Source: Flavobacterium cauense R2A-7 (GTDB taxonomy: Bacteria; Bacteroidota; Bacteroidia; Flavobacteriales; Flavobacteriaceae). Taken from it: a stretch of 64,000 nucleotides of DNA. The stretch covers positions 496,001-560,000 of the forward strand of contig NZ_AVBI01000019.1 of the NCBI RefSeq assembly GCF_000498475.1. Direction: 5' to 3'. Of this stretch, positions 33,638 through 43,553 are shown piece after piece. Numbering within the stretch: position 1 is the first letter of the stretch; the number at the start of each line of letters is the position of its first letter. Under the pieces are notes generated by a model. That model searched no databases, was not told where the DNA came from, and saw only the letters and a list, made by a program, of their open reading frames with translations. A program made the translations under genes and the position numbers.

Positions 33638-33664
33638 TTATTGTCCAAACCGAAACAACGTTTT

Positions 33665-35065
33665 ATGAAAAAATATAAATTACATACCCACCACAAACAA
33701 ATCCTTGCCGACACCATTACGCCGGTGAGCATATATTTGAAAATCCGCGATAAATTCCCAAACAGTCTTTTGCTGGAAAGCAGTGATTATCATGGAAATG
33801 ACAACAGTTTTTCCTACATCTGCTGTAATCCGATAGCGAGCATTAAAGTTGAAAATGAACTGATTACAACTACATTTCCAGACGGAATTTCGGAGACGGT
33901 TGCTATAGAAAAAGAAACCGATATTTCACAAAGTATTCAATCTTTCGGGAATCAGTTTACTTCTGAAAATCAGAATTTCAAATTCATTACTAACGGGTTA
34001 TTCGGCTATATCAGTTATGATGCCGTACGTTATTTTGAGAAAGTCAGCATCCAAAAAAGAACTTCCGATTTACAAATTCCCGATATTTTTTACGCTGTAT
34101 ATCAGAACATCATTGCAATCAATCATTTCAAAAATGAAGCTTATATTTTCTGCCACAGCATTGACAATCAGAACAATATTTCCGAAATCGAACAACTGAT
34201 TCAATCTAAAAATTTTACTTCCTACTCGTTTAGCAAAGAAGGTGATTCACTTTCCAATTTATCCGATGATGATTTCAAAACAAATGTCGCTTTAGCCAAA
34301 AAACACTGTTTCCGCGGCGATGTCTTTCAATTGGTTTTATCCCGACGTTTTACACAAGGTTTTAAAGGCGATGAATTCAATGTTTACCGAGCATTACGAA
34401 GCATCAATCCTTCACCCTATTTGTTCTTTTTCGATTACGGAAATTTCAAAATCATGGGTTCTTCGCCGGAAGCGCAACTGGTCATCAAAAACCGAAAAGC
34501 CGAAATTCATCCTATTGCAGGAACATTCAAACGCACTGGAAACGACGAAAAAGATGCGCTGTTAGCCAAACAATTATCCGAAGATCCGAAAGAAAACAGC
34601 GAACACGTAATGTTAGTCGATTTGGCACGAAACGATTTGAGTCGGAATGCAAACAAAGTGGAAGTCGAAAACTACCGCGAAGTACAGTTTTTCTCGCACG
34701 TTATTCATCTGGTTTCCAAAGTGAGCGGACAAATGCATGAAAAAGCCACCACAATGCAGGTTGTCGCCAATACTTTCCCGGCAGGAACATTATCGGGAGC
34801 ACCAAAACACAGAGCCATGCAGTTGATTGAAAACCTTGAAAACACCAACCGAAATTTCTACGGCGGTGCCATTGGATTTATGGATTTTGATGGTAATTTT
34901 AACCACGCGATTATGATTCGGACCTTTTTAAGTAAAAACCACCAATTGCATTATCAGGCCGGAGCCGGAATTGTTGCCAGTTCCAACGAAGAAAGTGAAA
35001 TGCAGGAAGTATACAATAAATTAGGCGCGTTGAACAAAGCTTTAGAATTAGCAGAAAGAATTTAG
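33665..35065 (+). CDS. trpE: Anthranilate synthase component I
   Basis: 466 residues from ATG 33665; an earlier in-frame TTG (33614) lies inside the attenuator stem and is rejected. It converts chorismate with ammonia from TrpG to anthranilate. The chorismate-binding C-terminal half shows FRGDVFQLVLSRRF, SSPEAQLVI, HPIAGTFKRTGN, DLARNDLSR and FPAGTLSGAPKHRAMQ. First gene of the complete trp set. Confidence 0.95.
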   Translation: MKKYKLHTHHKQILADTITPVSIYLKIRDKFPNSLLLESSDYHGNDNSFSYICCNPIASIKVENELITTTFPDGISETVAIEKETDISQSIQSFGNQFTSENQNFKFITNGLFGYISYDAVRYFEKVSIQKRTSDLQIPDIFYAVYQNIIAINHFKNEAYIFCHSIDNQNNISEIEQLIQSKNFTSYSFSKEGDSLSNLSDDDFKTNVALAKKHCFRGDVFQLVLSRRFTQGFKGDEFNVYRALRSINPSPYLFFFDYGNFKIMGSSPEAQLVIKNRKAEIHPIAGTFKRTGNDEKDALLAKQLSEDPKENSEHVMLVDLARNDLSRNANKVEVENYREVQFFSHVIHLVSKVSGQMHEKATTMQVVANTFPAGTLSGAPKHRAMQLIENLENTNRNFYGGAIGFMDFDGNFNHAIMIRTFLSKNHQLHYQAGAGIVASSNEESEMQEVYNKLGALNKALELAERI

Positions 35066-35092
35066 TCACCAATCATAGTTAACAAAAAAATT

Positions 35093-35124
35093 AGTAACAC
35101 AGCTACTCAGTAACTCAGCAACTT
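35093..35124 (+). repeat. 8-bp tandem repeat in the trpG 5' leader
   Basis: Four degenerate 8-mers in a row (AGTAACAC, AGCTACTC, AGTAACTC, AGCAACTT) end 6 bp before the trpG start codon. Related units occur before glmM and acpH. Confidence 0.75.
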
Positions 35125-35130
35125 TACAAA

Positions 35131-35700
35131 ATGAAAAAAATAGTAGTCATAGACAATTACGATAGTTTCACTTATAATTTAGTACATTATCTGGAAGATT
35201 TGAATTGCGAGGTAACCGTTTTCCGCAACGACGAATTCTATATTGATGAACTTAAAAAATTTGATAAAATACTGCTTTCACCAGGTCCGGGAATCCCTGA
35301 CGAAGCCGGTTTACTGAAAGAAGTTATTAAAACCTATGCGCCCATTAAAAGCATTCTAGGCGTTTGTTTGGGCCAGCAAGCGATTGGAGAAGTTTTTGGC
35401 GGAAGCCTGACCAACCTTGAAAAAGTGTACCACGGAGTAGCAACTAAAGTCAGAATAACTGTTCCCGATGAAGTACTTTTTAAAGATTTAGCCGATGAAA
35501 TTGAAGTCGGTCGCTACCATTCCTGGGTAGTAAACCAAGCCGATTTTCCTGAAACACTTGAAATCACTTCCGTGGATGAAAACGGCGAAATCATGTCCCT
35601 CCGACATAAAACTTTCGATGTTCGCGGCGTGCAATACCATCCGGAAAGCGTGCTGACACCTCACGGAAAGAAAATCCTCGAAAATTGGCTTAACAGCTAA
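35131..35700 (+). CDS. trpG: Anthranilate synthase component II (glutamine amidotransferase)
   Basis: 189 residues with a class I glutamine amidotransferase fold: DNYDSFTYNLVHYL, LSPGPGIPDEAG, the nucleophile Cys in GVCLGQQAIGE, and the His-Glu pair in YHPESVLTPHG. It feeds ammonia to TrpE and has no fused TrpD domain. Confidence 0.96.
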   Translation: MKKIVVIDNYDSFTYNLVHYLEDLNCEVTVFRNDEFYIDELKKFDKILLSPGPGIPDEAGLLKEVIKTYAPIKSILGVCLGQQAIGEVFGGSLTNLEKVYHGVATKVRITVPDEVLFKDLADEIEVGRYHSWVVNQADFPETLEITSVDENGEIMSLRHKTFDVRGVQYHPESVLTPHGKKILENWLNS

Positions 35701-35787
35701 TTAACAAACAATTATATCGAAAACAGCATTCGGTTTTAAGTCTCAAAAACTTGAAGCCAAGCCTAACTTATATCTAATTTAAACGAA

Positions 35788-36780
35788 ATGAAAACAATTT
35801 TAAACCGATTGATCCAACACGAAGCGCTTACCAAAGAGGAAGCCAAAACGGTGTTGAAAAACATTTCCAACGGAAGTTATAACCCAAGTCAGATAGCCAG
35901 TTTTCTGACCGTATTTATGATGCGAAACATTACCATTGAAGAACTATCAGGTTTCCGTGAAGCCTTACTGGAGCTTTGTATCCCAATTGATTTATCCGAT
36001 TATGAAACCATCGATTTGTGTGGCACCGGCGGCGATGGAAAAGACACGTTTAACATTTCAACTTTGGCTTCATTTGTAGCGGCCGGAGCGGGAATTCACG
36101 TTGCCAAACACGGAAATTACGGTGTTTCTTCCATTTCTGGTTCGAGTAATGTAATGGAAACTTTAGGTATTAAATTCAGTAATGAAGAAGCATTTTTAAA
36201 GAGATCCATCGAAGAAACCGGAATTTGCATTCTGCACGCCCCACTCTTCCATCCTGCCATGAAAAATGTGGCGCCTATCCGAAAAGAATTAGCCGTAAAA
36301 ACCTTCTTTAATATGTTGGGCCCAATGGTTAATCCGAGTTTTCCAAAGCATCAATTGGTGGGAGTTTTCAATCTGGAATTGGCTCGAATGTACGCCTATC
36401 TTTATCAGCATACCAAAACAAATTTTACAGTTTTACACAGCTTGGACGGTTATGATGAAATTTCGTTAACCGGAAATACCAAACTCATTTCCAAAAACTT
36501 AGAGCAAATCATTAAACCGGAAGATTTCAATGTTTCAAAACTGAACCCATTCGAAATCCAAGGCGGAACCACCATCGAAAAATCGGCAGAAATCTTTCTG
36601 AATATTTTAAAAGGAAAAGGAACCGAAGCACAAAATAATGTGGTCTGTGCCAATGCCGGAATGGCGATTGTGACAGTGAAAAACTGCTCGATTTCAGACG
36701 GATTTGAATTCGCAAAAGAAAGTCTACTCTCGGGAAAAGCCTTTGAAAAATTAACAAAGTTGCGAGCTATAAGCCGTTAA
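35788..36780 (+). CDS. trpD: Anthranilate phosphoribosyltransferase
   Basis: 330 residues. The PRPP site is CGTGGDGKDTFNIST near residue 77, followed by KHGNYGVSSISGSSNVMETLG and the anthranilate contact region RKELAVKTFFNMLGPMVNP. It transfers phosphoribose from PRPP to anthranilate. Confidence 0.96.
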   Translation: MKTILNRLIQHEALTKEEAKTVLKNISNGSYNPSQIASFLTVFMMRNITIEELSGFREALLELCIPIDLSDYETIDLCGTGGDGKDTFNISTLASFVAAGAGIHVAKHGNYGVSSISGSSNVMETLGIKFSNEEAFLKRSIEETGICILHAPLFHPAMKNVAPIRKELAVKTFFNMLGPMVNPSFPKHQLVGVFNLELARMYAYLYQHTKTNFTVLHSLDGYDEISLTGNTKLISKNLEQIIKPEDFNVSKLNPFEIQGGTTIEKSAEIFLNILKGKGTEAQNNVVCANAGMAIVTVKNCSISDGFEFAKESLLSGKAFEKLTKLRAISR

Positions 36781-36790
36781 CAAAAACTTT

Positions 36791-36822
36791 TCAATCTTTC
36801 AATCTTTCAATCTTTCAATTAT
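36791..36822 (+). repeat. 8-bp tandem repeat before trpC
   Basis: Three perfect TCAATCTT units and a fourth degenerate unit (TCAATTAT), ending 7 bp before the trpC start codon. It is close enough to affect ribosome access if copy number changes. Confidence 0.8.
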
Positions 36823-36829
36823 AAAAAAA

Positions 36830-37621
36830 ATGACCATTTTAGATAAAATAATCAACGATAAAAAACGGGAAGTCGAACTCAAAAAGCAGCTAATTCCAAT
36901 TGCACAACTGGAAAATTCCGTTCTGTTTGGAGCGCGAACCTATTCCCTGAGTAAGAACTTAAGAAACAATCTGGTGGGAATCATCGCAGAACACAAACGT
37001 CGTTCGCCTTCAAAATCAGTAATCTGCAATAACTTTTCTGTGGAGGATGTGGTAATAGGATATCAAAACGCCGGCGTTTCAGGAATTTCCGTTTTAACCG
37101 ATGGAAAATATTTCGGTGGCTCATTAGACGATTTGCTTTTGACCAAAACTTCCGTTAATGTTCCTTTACTCCGAAAAGAATTCATCTTTGACGAATACCA
37201 AATTCTCGAAGCCAAAGCGCATGGTGCTGATGCCATCCTGTTGATTGCCGCTGTTTTAACAAGAGAAGAAATCAAACAACTATCCGAATTCGCTCATTCT
37301 TTGGGACTTGAAGTTTTATTAGAAGTTCATAATACAGAAGAATTAGACAAAGCCATTATGCCGAGTTTGGACATGATTGGCGTAAACAACCGAAATCTGA
37401 AGACCTTTGAAGTCAGTTTGGATTTCAGCAAAGAATTAGCAGAACATATTCCAAACGAATTCGTAAAAATTTCCGAAAGTGGTATCAGTTCAACAGAAGC
37501 AATTAATGAACTTCAACCTTATGGTTATCAAGGCTTTTTGATTGGGGAACATTTCATGAAAACTGAAAATCCGGGACAAGCAGCAGCAGCATTCATCAAC
37601 TCTATATTTGTGAAATCATGA
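36830..37621 (+). CDS. trpC: Indole-3-glycerol phosphate synthase
   Basis: 263 residues forming a TIM barrel. Substrate motifs are IAEHKRRSPSKS near residue 51, VLTDGKYFGGS, RKEFIFDEYQI, GVNNRNLKTFEV and SESGI. The stop overlaps the trpF start (TCATGA), coupling the two. It is separate from TrpF, unlike the enterobacterial fusion. Confidence 0.96.
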   Translation: MTILDKIINDKKREVELKKQLIPIAQLENSVLFGARTYSLSKNLRNNLVGIIAEHKRRSPSKSVICNNFSVEDVVIGYQNAGVSGISVLTDGKYFGGSLDDLLLTKTSVNVPLLRKEFIFDEYQILEAKAHGADAILLIAAVLTREEIKQLSEFAHSLGLEVLLEVHNTEELDKAIMPSLDMIGVNNRNLKTFEVSLDFSKELAEHIPNEFVKISESGISSTEAINELQPYGYQGFLIGEHFMKTENPGQAAAAFINSIFVKS

Positions 37622-38223
37622 AACTAAAAATCTGCGGAATGAAATACACCGAAAACATACTGGAGGTTGCAACGCTTGAACCCGATTATTTGGGATTCAT
37701 TTTCTATGAAAAATCACCGCGTTATTGCAACGGAAAATTACCGGAACTGCCAAAATCCATACTGAAAGTCGGCGTTTTCGTGAATGCCGCCATGAATGAC
37801 ATTCTGAAAAAAATCAAGGAATACGATTTACAGGTTGTTCAACTTCACGGCAACGAAACACCTGAAGTCTGCGAAGTATTGAAAATCATCAACGTAGAAG
37901 TCATAAAAGTGTTTTCCGTAGCAGATGATTTTGATTTTGAGAAACTTCCTCCTTATGAATCCGTATGCGATTACTTTCTATTCGATACCAAAGGCGAAAA
38001 TCCTGGCGGTAACGGAACCACTTTCAACTGGGAAATACTGAAAAACTATCCTTCCAAAAAACCATTCTTTCTAAGCGGAGGCATTGGTTTAGAAGAAATT
38101 AACAAAATAAAACAATTGGGTTTTCCGATTCATGCGCTCGATGTGAACAGCAAATTCGAAACTGAACCGGGATTAAAAAACACACAACTTTTAAAAGAAT
38201 TACAAAATGAACTATCAAGTTAA
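37618..38223 (+). CDS. trpF: Phosphoribosylanthranilate isomerase
   Basis: 201 residues with [11 protein letters not shown] and catalytic Cys at residue 5, [23 protein letters not shown] and [10 protein letters not shown]. It overlaps trpC by 4 bp and trpB by 17 bp. Confidence 0.95.
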   Translation: MKLKICGMKYTENILEVATLEPDYLGFIFYEKSPRYCNGKLPELPKSILKVGVFVNAAMNDILKKIKEYDLQVVQLHGNETPEVCEVLKIINVEVIKVFSVADDFDFEKLPPYESVCDYFLFDTKGENPGGNGTTFNWEILKNYPSKKPFFLSGGIGLEEINKIKQLGFPIHALDVNSKFETEPGLKNTQLLKELQNELSS

Positions 38224-39388
38224 CGAAAACGGCTTTTACGGCGACTTTGGTGGCGCTTTCATCCCCGAAATGCTTTATCCGAATGTAGAAGAATTGCGTC
38301 AAAATTATTTAAACTATATCAATGATGCTGATTTTCAATCGGAGTTCCAACAATTATTAAAAGATTACGTTGGACGGCCAACACCTCTCTATTTTGCGAA
38401 ACGTTTATCCGAAAAATACAACACCAAAATCTATCTCAAACGGGAAGATTTATGTCACACCGGAGCCCATAAAATCAACAATACCATCGGACAGATTTTA
38501 GTAGCCAAACGATTGGGCAAAACCCGCATCATTGCTGAAACTGGAGCAGGACAACACGGTGTGGCCACGGCAACGGTTTGTGCCTTAATGGGCATGGAGT
38601 GTATTGTTTATATGGGTGAAATCGATATTCAACGACAAGCCCCTAACGTAGCGCGAATGAAAATGTTGGGCGCTGAAGTCCGACCTGCCACATCCGGTTC
38701 CAAAACCCTGAAAGATGCCACCAACGAAGCCATTCGCGACTGGATTAACAACCCAACCAACACCTATTACATCATCGGTTCCGTGGTCGGGCCGCATCCT
38801 TATCCGGATATGGTAGCACGATTTCAGAGTATAATTTCCGATGAAATAAAACAACAATTATTTAAAAAAGAAGGCCGTAAAAGCCCTGATTACGTAATTG
38901 CCTGCGTGGGTGGAGGAAGCAATGCAGCCGGAGCTTTTTACCATTTTCTGAACGACGAAAACGTAAAACTAATCGCTGTGGAAGCTGCGGGAAAAGGAAT
39001 CGATTCGGGCGAAAGTGCGGCGACTTCCGTTTTGGGAAAAATCGGAATTATACACGGAAGTAAAACGCTTTTAATGCAGTCGGAAGACGGTCAAATTACC
39101 GAGCCTTATTCCATCTCCGCAGGTTTGGATTACCCGGGAATCGGACCTTTACATGCACATCTTTTTGATACACAAAGAGCTGAATTTATTGCAATTACAG
39201 ACAACGAAGCCATGCAATCCGGACTGAATTTATGCAATACCGAAGGCATAATTCCCGCTATCGAAAGTGCGCATGCTTTGGCCGTTTTGGAAACACGAAA
39301 ATTCAAAGAGAACGATATTGTAGTCATCAATTTATCGGGGCGCGGCGACAAGGACCTGAATACGTACATCGACTATTTTAATTTTTAA
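38207..39388 (+). CDS. trpB: Tryptophan synthase beta subunit
   Basis: 393 residues. The PLP lysine is in [13 protein letters not shown] near residue 88, with [23 protein letters not shown] for phosphate binding and [11 protein letters not shown] at the end. It condenses indole with serine. The gene begins inside trpF. Confidence 0.97.
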   Translation: MNYQVNENGFYGDFGGAFIPEMLYPNVEELRQNYLNYINDADFQSEFQQLLKDYVGRPTPLYFAKRLSEKYNTKIYLKREDLCHTGAHKINNTIGQILVAKRLGKTRIIAETGAGQHGVATATVCALMGMECIVYMGEIDIQRQAPNVARMKMLGAEVRPATSGSKTLKDATNEAIRDWINNPTNTYYIIGSVVGPHPYPDMVARFQSIISDEIKQQLFKKEGRKSPDYVIACVGGGSNAAGAFYHFLNDENVKLIAVEAAGKGIDSGESAATSVLGKIGIIHGSKTLLMQSEDGQITEPYSISAGLDYPGIGPLHAHLFDTQRAEFIAITDNEAMQSGLNLCNTEGIIPAIESAHALAVLETRKFKENDIVVINLSGRGDKDLNTYIDYFNF

Positions 39389-39390
39389 TA

Positions 39391-39492
39391 GGACGTTACC
39401 ACAAGGGTCGGGCTATCCGCTGTATCTTTTTATTTGGACATTTCGAGAGCCTCAATGTCCAAATAAAAAGGATGCCGCTCCTATCCCTAACG
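39391..39492. repeat. REP-like inverted-repeat element between trpB and trpA
   Basis: About 100 bp inserted between trpB and trpA, where other trp genes nearly touch. The core is a long inverted repeat: ATCTTTTTATTTGGACATT (39424-39442) and its complement AATGTCCAAATAAAAAGGAT (39454-39473, one bulge), with an 11-base spacer. The stem is flanked by GC-richer segments (GGTCGGGCTATCCGC; GATGCCGCTCCTATCCC). Composition and structure are unlike the rest of the operon spacers. There is one copy in the window. Confidence 0.7.
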
Positions 39493-39543
39493 CAAACAAA
39501 ACCTGTTTTCATAACACAACTTAATACTGCAAAAACATTTAAA

Positions 39544-40308
39544 ATGAACCGAATAAACCTAAAATTACAAGAAAACAAAAAACTGCTTTCCATCTATTTC
39601 ACGGCAGGTTTCCCTAACCTCAACGATACGGTTGCTATCATTCAGGAACTTGAAAAAAGCGGCGTCGACATGATCGAAATCGGCTTGCCTTTCAGTGATC
39701 CTTTAGCAGACGGGCCGACCATTCAGGAAAGTTCCACCAAAGCTTTGGAAAACGGAATGACCACAAAACTACTGTTTGAACAACTCAAAGACATTCGGAA
39801 ATCCGTTACAATTCCGTTGCTTATCATGGGTTATTTCAATCCGATTTTACAGTTCGGCGTAGAGCATTTTTGCGAGAAATGTGCCGAAGTGGGTATCGAC
39901 GGCTTAATCATCCCCGATTTACCATTAACCACTTTTGAAGAGGAATATAAAACGGTTTTTGAACACTATAACTTAAAAAACATCTTCCTGATTACACCAC
40001 AAACTGCCGAAGAACGCATCCGTAAAATGGATTCGTTATCAGACAGTTTCATCTACATGGTGAGTAGTTCCAGTACAACGGGAAGTCAAAATTCTTTCGG
40101 GGATAACCAAAAAAACTATTTCGACCGTATCGCAAAAATGGAACTGAAAAATCCGCAAATTGTAGGTTTTGGTATTTCAGACAAAGCTACTTTTCAACAG
40201 GCTATCGAACGTCAAAAAGGAGCAATTATCGGTAGTGATTTTGTGAAATTCATCAGTCAAAACAATATCGCAAATATTCAAAATTACATCAATAATCTAT
40301 TCATATAA
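39544..40308 (+). CDS. trpA: Tryptophan synthase alpha subunit
   Basis: 254 residues from ATG 39544; the frame is open upstream through the repeat element, but that extension is not conserved-looking. It contains YFTAGFPNL, the catalytic Glu and Asp in EIGLPFSDPLADGPTIQ, and PLLIMGYFNP. It cleaves indole-glycerol phosphate and channels indole to TrpB. Last gene of the operon, 155 bp from trpB because of the inserted element. Confidence 0.96.
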   Translation: MNRINLKLQENKKLLSIYFTAGFPNLNDTVAIIQELEKSGVDMIEIGLPFSDPLADGPTIQESSTKALENGMTTKLLFEQLKDIRKSVTIPLLIMGYFNPILQFGVEHFCEKCAEVGIDGLIIPDLPLTTFEEEYKTVFEHYNLKNIFLITPQTAEERIRKMDSLSDSFIYMVSSSSTTGSQNSFGDNQKNYFDRIAKMELKNPQIVGFGISDKATFQQAIERQKGAIIGSDFVKFISQNNIANIQNYINNLFI

Positions 40309-40392
40309 AACATAATAAATAATTAACATTCAATGTTTTAAAAACATATAATAGATTTTAATTATACTTTAAAAAAGATCTTTTTTCCAATA

Positions 40393-40443
40393 GAACAACG
40401 TCAATTTTAGGAACAATTTTGTTCTTAGAAATGGCGTTGTTTA
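40393..40443 (+). terminator. Possible terminator of the trp operon
   Basis: Nested hairpin: outer arms AACAACG / CGTTGTT and inner arms GAACA / TGTTC, separated by A/T-rich internal loops, 85 bp after trpA. The following T content is modest, so this is tentative. Confidence 0.45.
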
Positions 40444-40468
40444 TCTGTTAAAAAAATGTTAAATCAAA

Positions 40469-40507
40469 TTTAAACAAACGTTTAATTTAAACAAGCGTTT
40501 AATTTTG
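40469..40507 (+). promoter_or_regulatory. Tandem TetR-type operators over the efflux operon promoter
   Basis: Two head-to-tail 17-bp units, TTTAAACAAACGTTTAA (40469-40485) and TTTAAACAAGCGTTTAA (40486-40502), differ at one base. Each is a near-palindrome with TTAAAC/GTTTAA arms. The second overlaps the -7 element TAATTTTG (40500-40507). Repressor bound here would block the promoter of tetR-tolC-emrA-emrB. Confidence 0.8.
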
Positions 40508-40532
40508 TATCCGAATTTAAAATCAAATTAAA

Positions 40533-41156
40533 ATGACTGATTTTAACGACAAGCAAATTGAAATTTTACAGGTAGCAGAAAACCTGTTTGCCGAGCAAGG
40601 TTTTGACGGAACATCAGTACGTGATATTGCCAAAAGTGCAAACATCAACATCGCGATGATTTCGTATTATTTCGGTTCGAAAGAAAAGCTGTTGGAAGCG
40701 TTAATTCTATATCGTATTTCCGACATGCGCCTGCAGATGGAAAACTTGTATCGCGAAGAGCTAACTCCTATTGAAAAAATCGATCGTCTGATTGAATTGT
40801 ACATTAAGCGTATTCATCAGAACAAAGGCATGTATCAGATTATCCATTTTGAAATTTCTTCAGGAAAACGAATCATTAATTGTGATGCTTTCAACGAAAT
40901 GAAGAAAAACAATCTGGAGGTTTTAAAAAACATCATCAAAGAAGGACAGGACAAAAATATTTTCAACAAAGACGTGAACGTTGTTTTGCTTCCGACTACC
41001 ATCATGGGAACCTATTTTCATTTTCAGATGAACAAACCTTTTTTCAAAGATATCCTGAATCTGAATACGCAGGAAGACATCAACAATTATGTCTATAATG
41101 AACTGACCATCCACATCAAGCAAACCATTAAAGCCCTTTTAACCTATGAAAAGTAA
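40533..41156 (+). CDS. TetR/AcrR-family transcriptional regulator
   Basis: 207 residues. The N-terminal HTH matches the family pattern (AENLFAEQGFDGTSVRDIAKSANINIAMISYYFGSKEKLLEALI), with a helical ligand-binding remainder. First gene of an efflux operon and overlaps the tolC-like gene by 11 bp. It presumably represses the operon through the two 17-bp sites upstream; the inducer is unknown. Confidence 0.93.
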   Translation: MTDFNDKQIEILQVAENLFAEQGFDGTSVRDIAKSANINIAMISYYFGSKEKLLEALILYRISDMRLQMENLYREELTPIEKIDRLIELYIKRIHQNKGMYQIIHFEISSGKRIINCDAFNEMKKNNLEVLKNIIKEGQDKNIFNKDVNVVLLPTTIMGTYFHFQMNKPFFKDILNLNTQEDINNYVYNELTIHIKQTIKALLTYEK

Positions 41157-42456
41157 TTCCTTAAGGCTAGGAATCTTCTTCTTGTTTGGTTTTATTTCTG
41201 TTCAAGCACAGGAAAAAAAAACCATTACGCTCGAAGAAGCCATCCAACTTTCAGTTACTCAAAGTACTGAAGCCAAACTAGCCGACACCAAAGCCGCTAC
41301 AAAAGAATTTGAAATGCTTACGGTGAAAAACAAACAATATCCCGATGTAAAAATCAACGGTCAGTTTCAGCGTTTGACCAATGCCGATGTCGATTTTAAA
41401 CTGGGAAATGCTTCTCAGGGTGGTACTTCCCCCAAAGTTAATCAACTTATGTTAGGAAATGCAATGGCAACTGTTCCATTGTTTGCAGGATTTAAAGTGC
41501 AAAACAGCATTAAAGCTTCACAAAGCATGTTTGAAGCCGAAAAATTCAACGCTGCAAATACAAAAGAACAATTAGCCCTGGAAACCGTTAAATTGTATGT
41601 TGCCTTATACAAAGCGCAGGAAAGCGAAAAACTGATTCAGGAAAACATCAAACGTGCCGAACAACGTGTAACCGATTTCAAAGCCATGGAGCAAAACGGA
41701 ATCATTGCGCGAAACGATTTACTGAAAGCACAATTACAGGTTTCCAACTATCAGATCGCCTTAGAAGAAGCTAAGAAAAACAGGAACATCGTAAATTTTC
41801 AGTTGGTTACACTTTTAAAACTGCCGGAAGGCACACAAATTATACCGAATTCTGCCCTTTTTGCCCAAAAAACAGAACTGACAATCTCTTCAAATGATAT
41901 TTCCGGGAGAAATGACTTACTGGCCATTCAATCGCAACAAAAAGCTGCCGAAGCCAATGTGAAAATCGCAAAAGGAAATTACTATCCCGCTTTAAATCTT
42001 ATGGGCGGTTATATTGCCTTTGATTTACAAAATGTGGTTACGGTAACCAATGCGATGAATTTTGGAGTCGGACTTTCCTATGATGTAACTTCCCTTTTCA
42101 AAAACGGAAAAGACGTTAAAGCCGCAAAAAGCAAAGCCAAAGAAGCAGAACAATCGTTGGAAATCATGACGGATCAGGCCAAAATTCAAATGCAGCAGGC
42201 GAATGAAAATTATCTGCTGGCACAGAAACAAAATAAAGTATATCAGGAAGCGGTAACACAAGCTTCTGAAAATTTCAGAATTGTAAAAGATAAATATGAC
42301 AATGGTTTATCCGACACCAACGATCTTCTTGATGCCGATGTACAGCAATTGCAGTCCAAAATCAATGAAGCGTATTCCAAAGCAGATATCGTTCAGAAAT
42401 ATTACGAAGTGTTAGCAGCTTCCGGAAAATTAACCTCATCATCAACCAAAAACTAA
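41146..42456 (+). CDS. TolC-family outer-membrane efflux channel
   Basis: 436 residues with a signal peptide (LRLGIFFLFGFISVQAQ), then two OEP repeats with long helices (ITLEEAIQLSVTQSTEAKL; ESEKLIQENIKRAEQRVTDFKAMEQNGI; DKYDNGLSDTNDLLDADVQQLQSKIN). It forms the outer-membrane duct for the EmrAB-type pump encoded downstream. Confidence 0.93.
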   Translation: MKSNSLRLGIFFLFGFISVQAQEKKTITLEEAIQLSVTQSTEAKLADTKAATKEFEMLTVKNKQYPDVKINGQFQRLTNADVDFKLGNASQGGTSPKVNQLMLGNAMATVPLFAGFKVQNSIKASQSMFEAEKFNAANTKEQLALETVKLYVALYKAQESEKLIQENIKRAEQRVTDFKAMEQNGIIARNDLLKAQLQVSNYQIALEEAKKNRNIVNFQLVTLLKLPEGTQIIPNSALFAQKTELTISSNDISGRNDLLAIQSQQKAAEANVKIAKGNYYPALNLMGGYIAFDLQNVVTVTNAMNFGVGLSYDVTSLFKNGKDVKAAKSKAKEAEQSLEIMTDQAKIQMQQANENYLLAQKQNKVYQEAVTQASENFRIVKDKYDNGLSDTNDLLDADVQQLQSKINEAYSKADIVQKYYEVLAASGKLTSSSTKN

Positions 42457-42472
42457 TCTAATTTCATTCATC

Positions 42473-43552
42473 ATGGAAAAGAAACCCGCAAATAAAAAAT
42501 TCATATTCATAATCAGCTCTTTAGTTATCTTAGGAATTGTTTACGGAACCTTCAAATACCTACACGGACAAGCGCATGAAGAAACCGATGACGCTCAGAT
42601 TGAACAAAGCATGAACCCAATTATCCCTCGCGTGGCGGGTTATGTAACAAAAGTGTACATAAAAGATAACGACTTCGTTAAAAAAGGTGACACGCTTTTG
42701 GTTATCGACAACCGTGATTTTTTGGTAAAAGTGGAAGAAGCCAAAGCTGCTCTTGCAGCTGCAGAAAATTCACTGGAAGTTTCAAAGGCCGATGTAGGTG
42801 CAACCTCTGCAAACATTTCAATTTCAGAAGCTACAATTCAATCCAACTCAGGAAGTATTGAAGCAGCGAAAATCCGTTTAGGAAGAGCTACAAACGATTT
42901 TGAACGTTATGCGAATCTGTACAAAAATCACTCGATTACCAAACAGCAATACGAACAGGCATTGGCTGCGAAACAAGAAGCAGAAAAACAAGTGGAAATT
43001 TTACAGCAACAACGTAATGCAAATATCCATCAGCGTGAGGCTGTAGCTTCAAAAACTAATGTGGCTTCCAAACAAACCGGTGTCGCAGCAGCAAACATCA
43101 AGCGTGCTCAGGCAGTTTTGGATGCTGCTCAATTAAATTTAAGCTATACGGTTATTACTGCTTCTCTTGATGGTCAGGTTTCCAGTGTGGATGTTATGGC
43201 CGGACAAATGGTGCAACCCGGACAGTCGTTATTTTACATCGTAAGTAATACTGATACTTGGGTGGTGGCAAATTTCAAAGAAACTCAATTGAATAAAATG
43301 CGTGCAGGACAAAAAGTAACACTAAAAGTAGATGCTTATCCTGATACTAAATTTGAAGGTGAAGTAAACTCTTTCTCTCCTGCAACAGGTTCCCGTTTCT
43401 CAATTTTGCCTCCGGACAATGCAACCGGTAACTTCGTTAAAACAATCCAACGCTTACCTGTTAAAATTAAACTGACGGCTAACAATGATGCTGAAAAAGT
43501 AAAATTACTACGTCCGGGAATGAATGTAGAAGTAGATGTACATGTAAAATAA
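42473..43552 (+). CDS. emrA: HlyD/EmrA-family membrane-fusion protein
   Basis: 359 residues: one N-terminal membrane helix (FIFIISSLVILGIVYG), a lipoyl half-motif (VAGYVTKVYIKDNDFVKKGD), a long alpha-helical hairpin rich in Ala, Glu and Gln (about 80-205), a second lipoyl half (ASLDGQVSSVDVMAGQMVQPG) and a beta-barrel. It bridges the inner-membrane pump and TolC. Confidence 0.92.
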   Translation: MEKKPANKKFIFIISSLVILGIVYGTFKYLHGQAHEETDDAQIEQSMNPIIPRVAGYVTKVYIKDNDFVKKGDTLLVIDNRDFLVKVEEAKAALAAAENSLEVSKADVGATSANISISEATIQSNSGSIEAAKIRLGRATNDFERYANLYKNHSITKQQYEQALAAKQEAEKQVEILQQQRNANIHQREAVASKTNVASKQTGVAAANIKRAQAVLDAAQLNLSYTVITASLDGQVSSVDVMAGQMVQPGQSLFYIVSNTDTWVVANFKETQLNKMRAGQKVTLKVDAYPDTKFEGEVNSFSPATGSRFSILPPDNATGNFVKTIQRLPVKIKLTANNDAEKVKLLRPGMNVEVDVHVK

Positions 43553-43553
43553 T

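Noticed and set aside
33614..33664. TTG start giving a 17-residue longer TrpE
   Set aside because: It starts inside the attenuator terminator stem; ATG 33665 gives the normal TrpE N-terminus.
36791..36822. Classical phase-variable microsatellite switching trpC on and off
   Set aside because: The repeat is outside the coding frame and short; expression tuning is possible but on/off switching is not supported.
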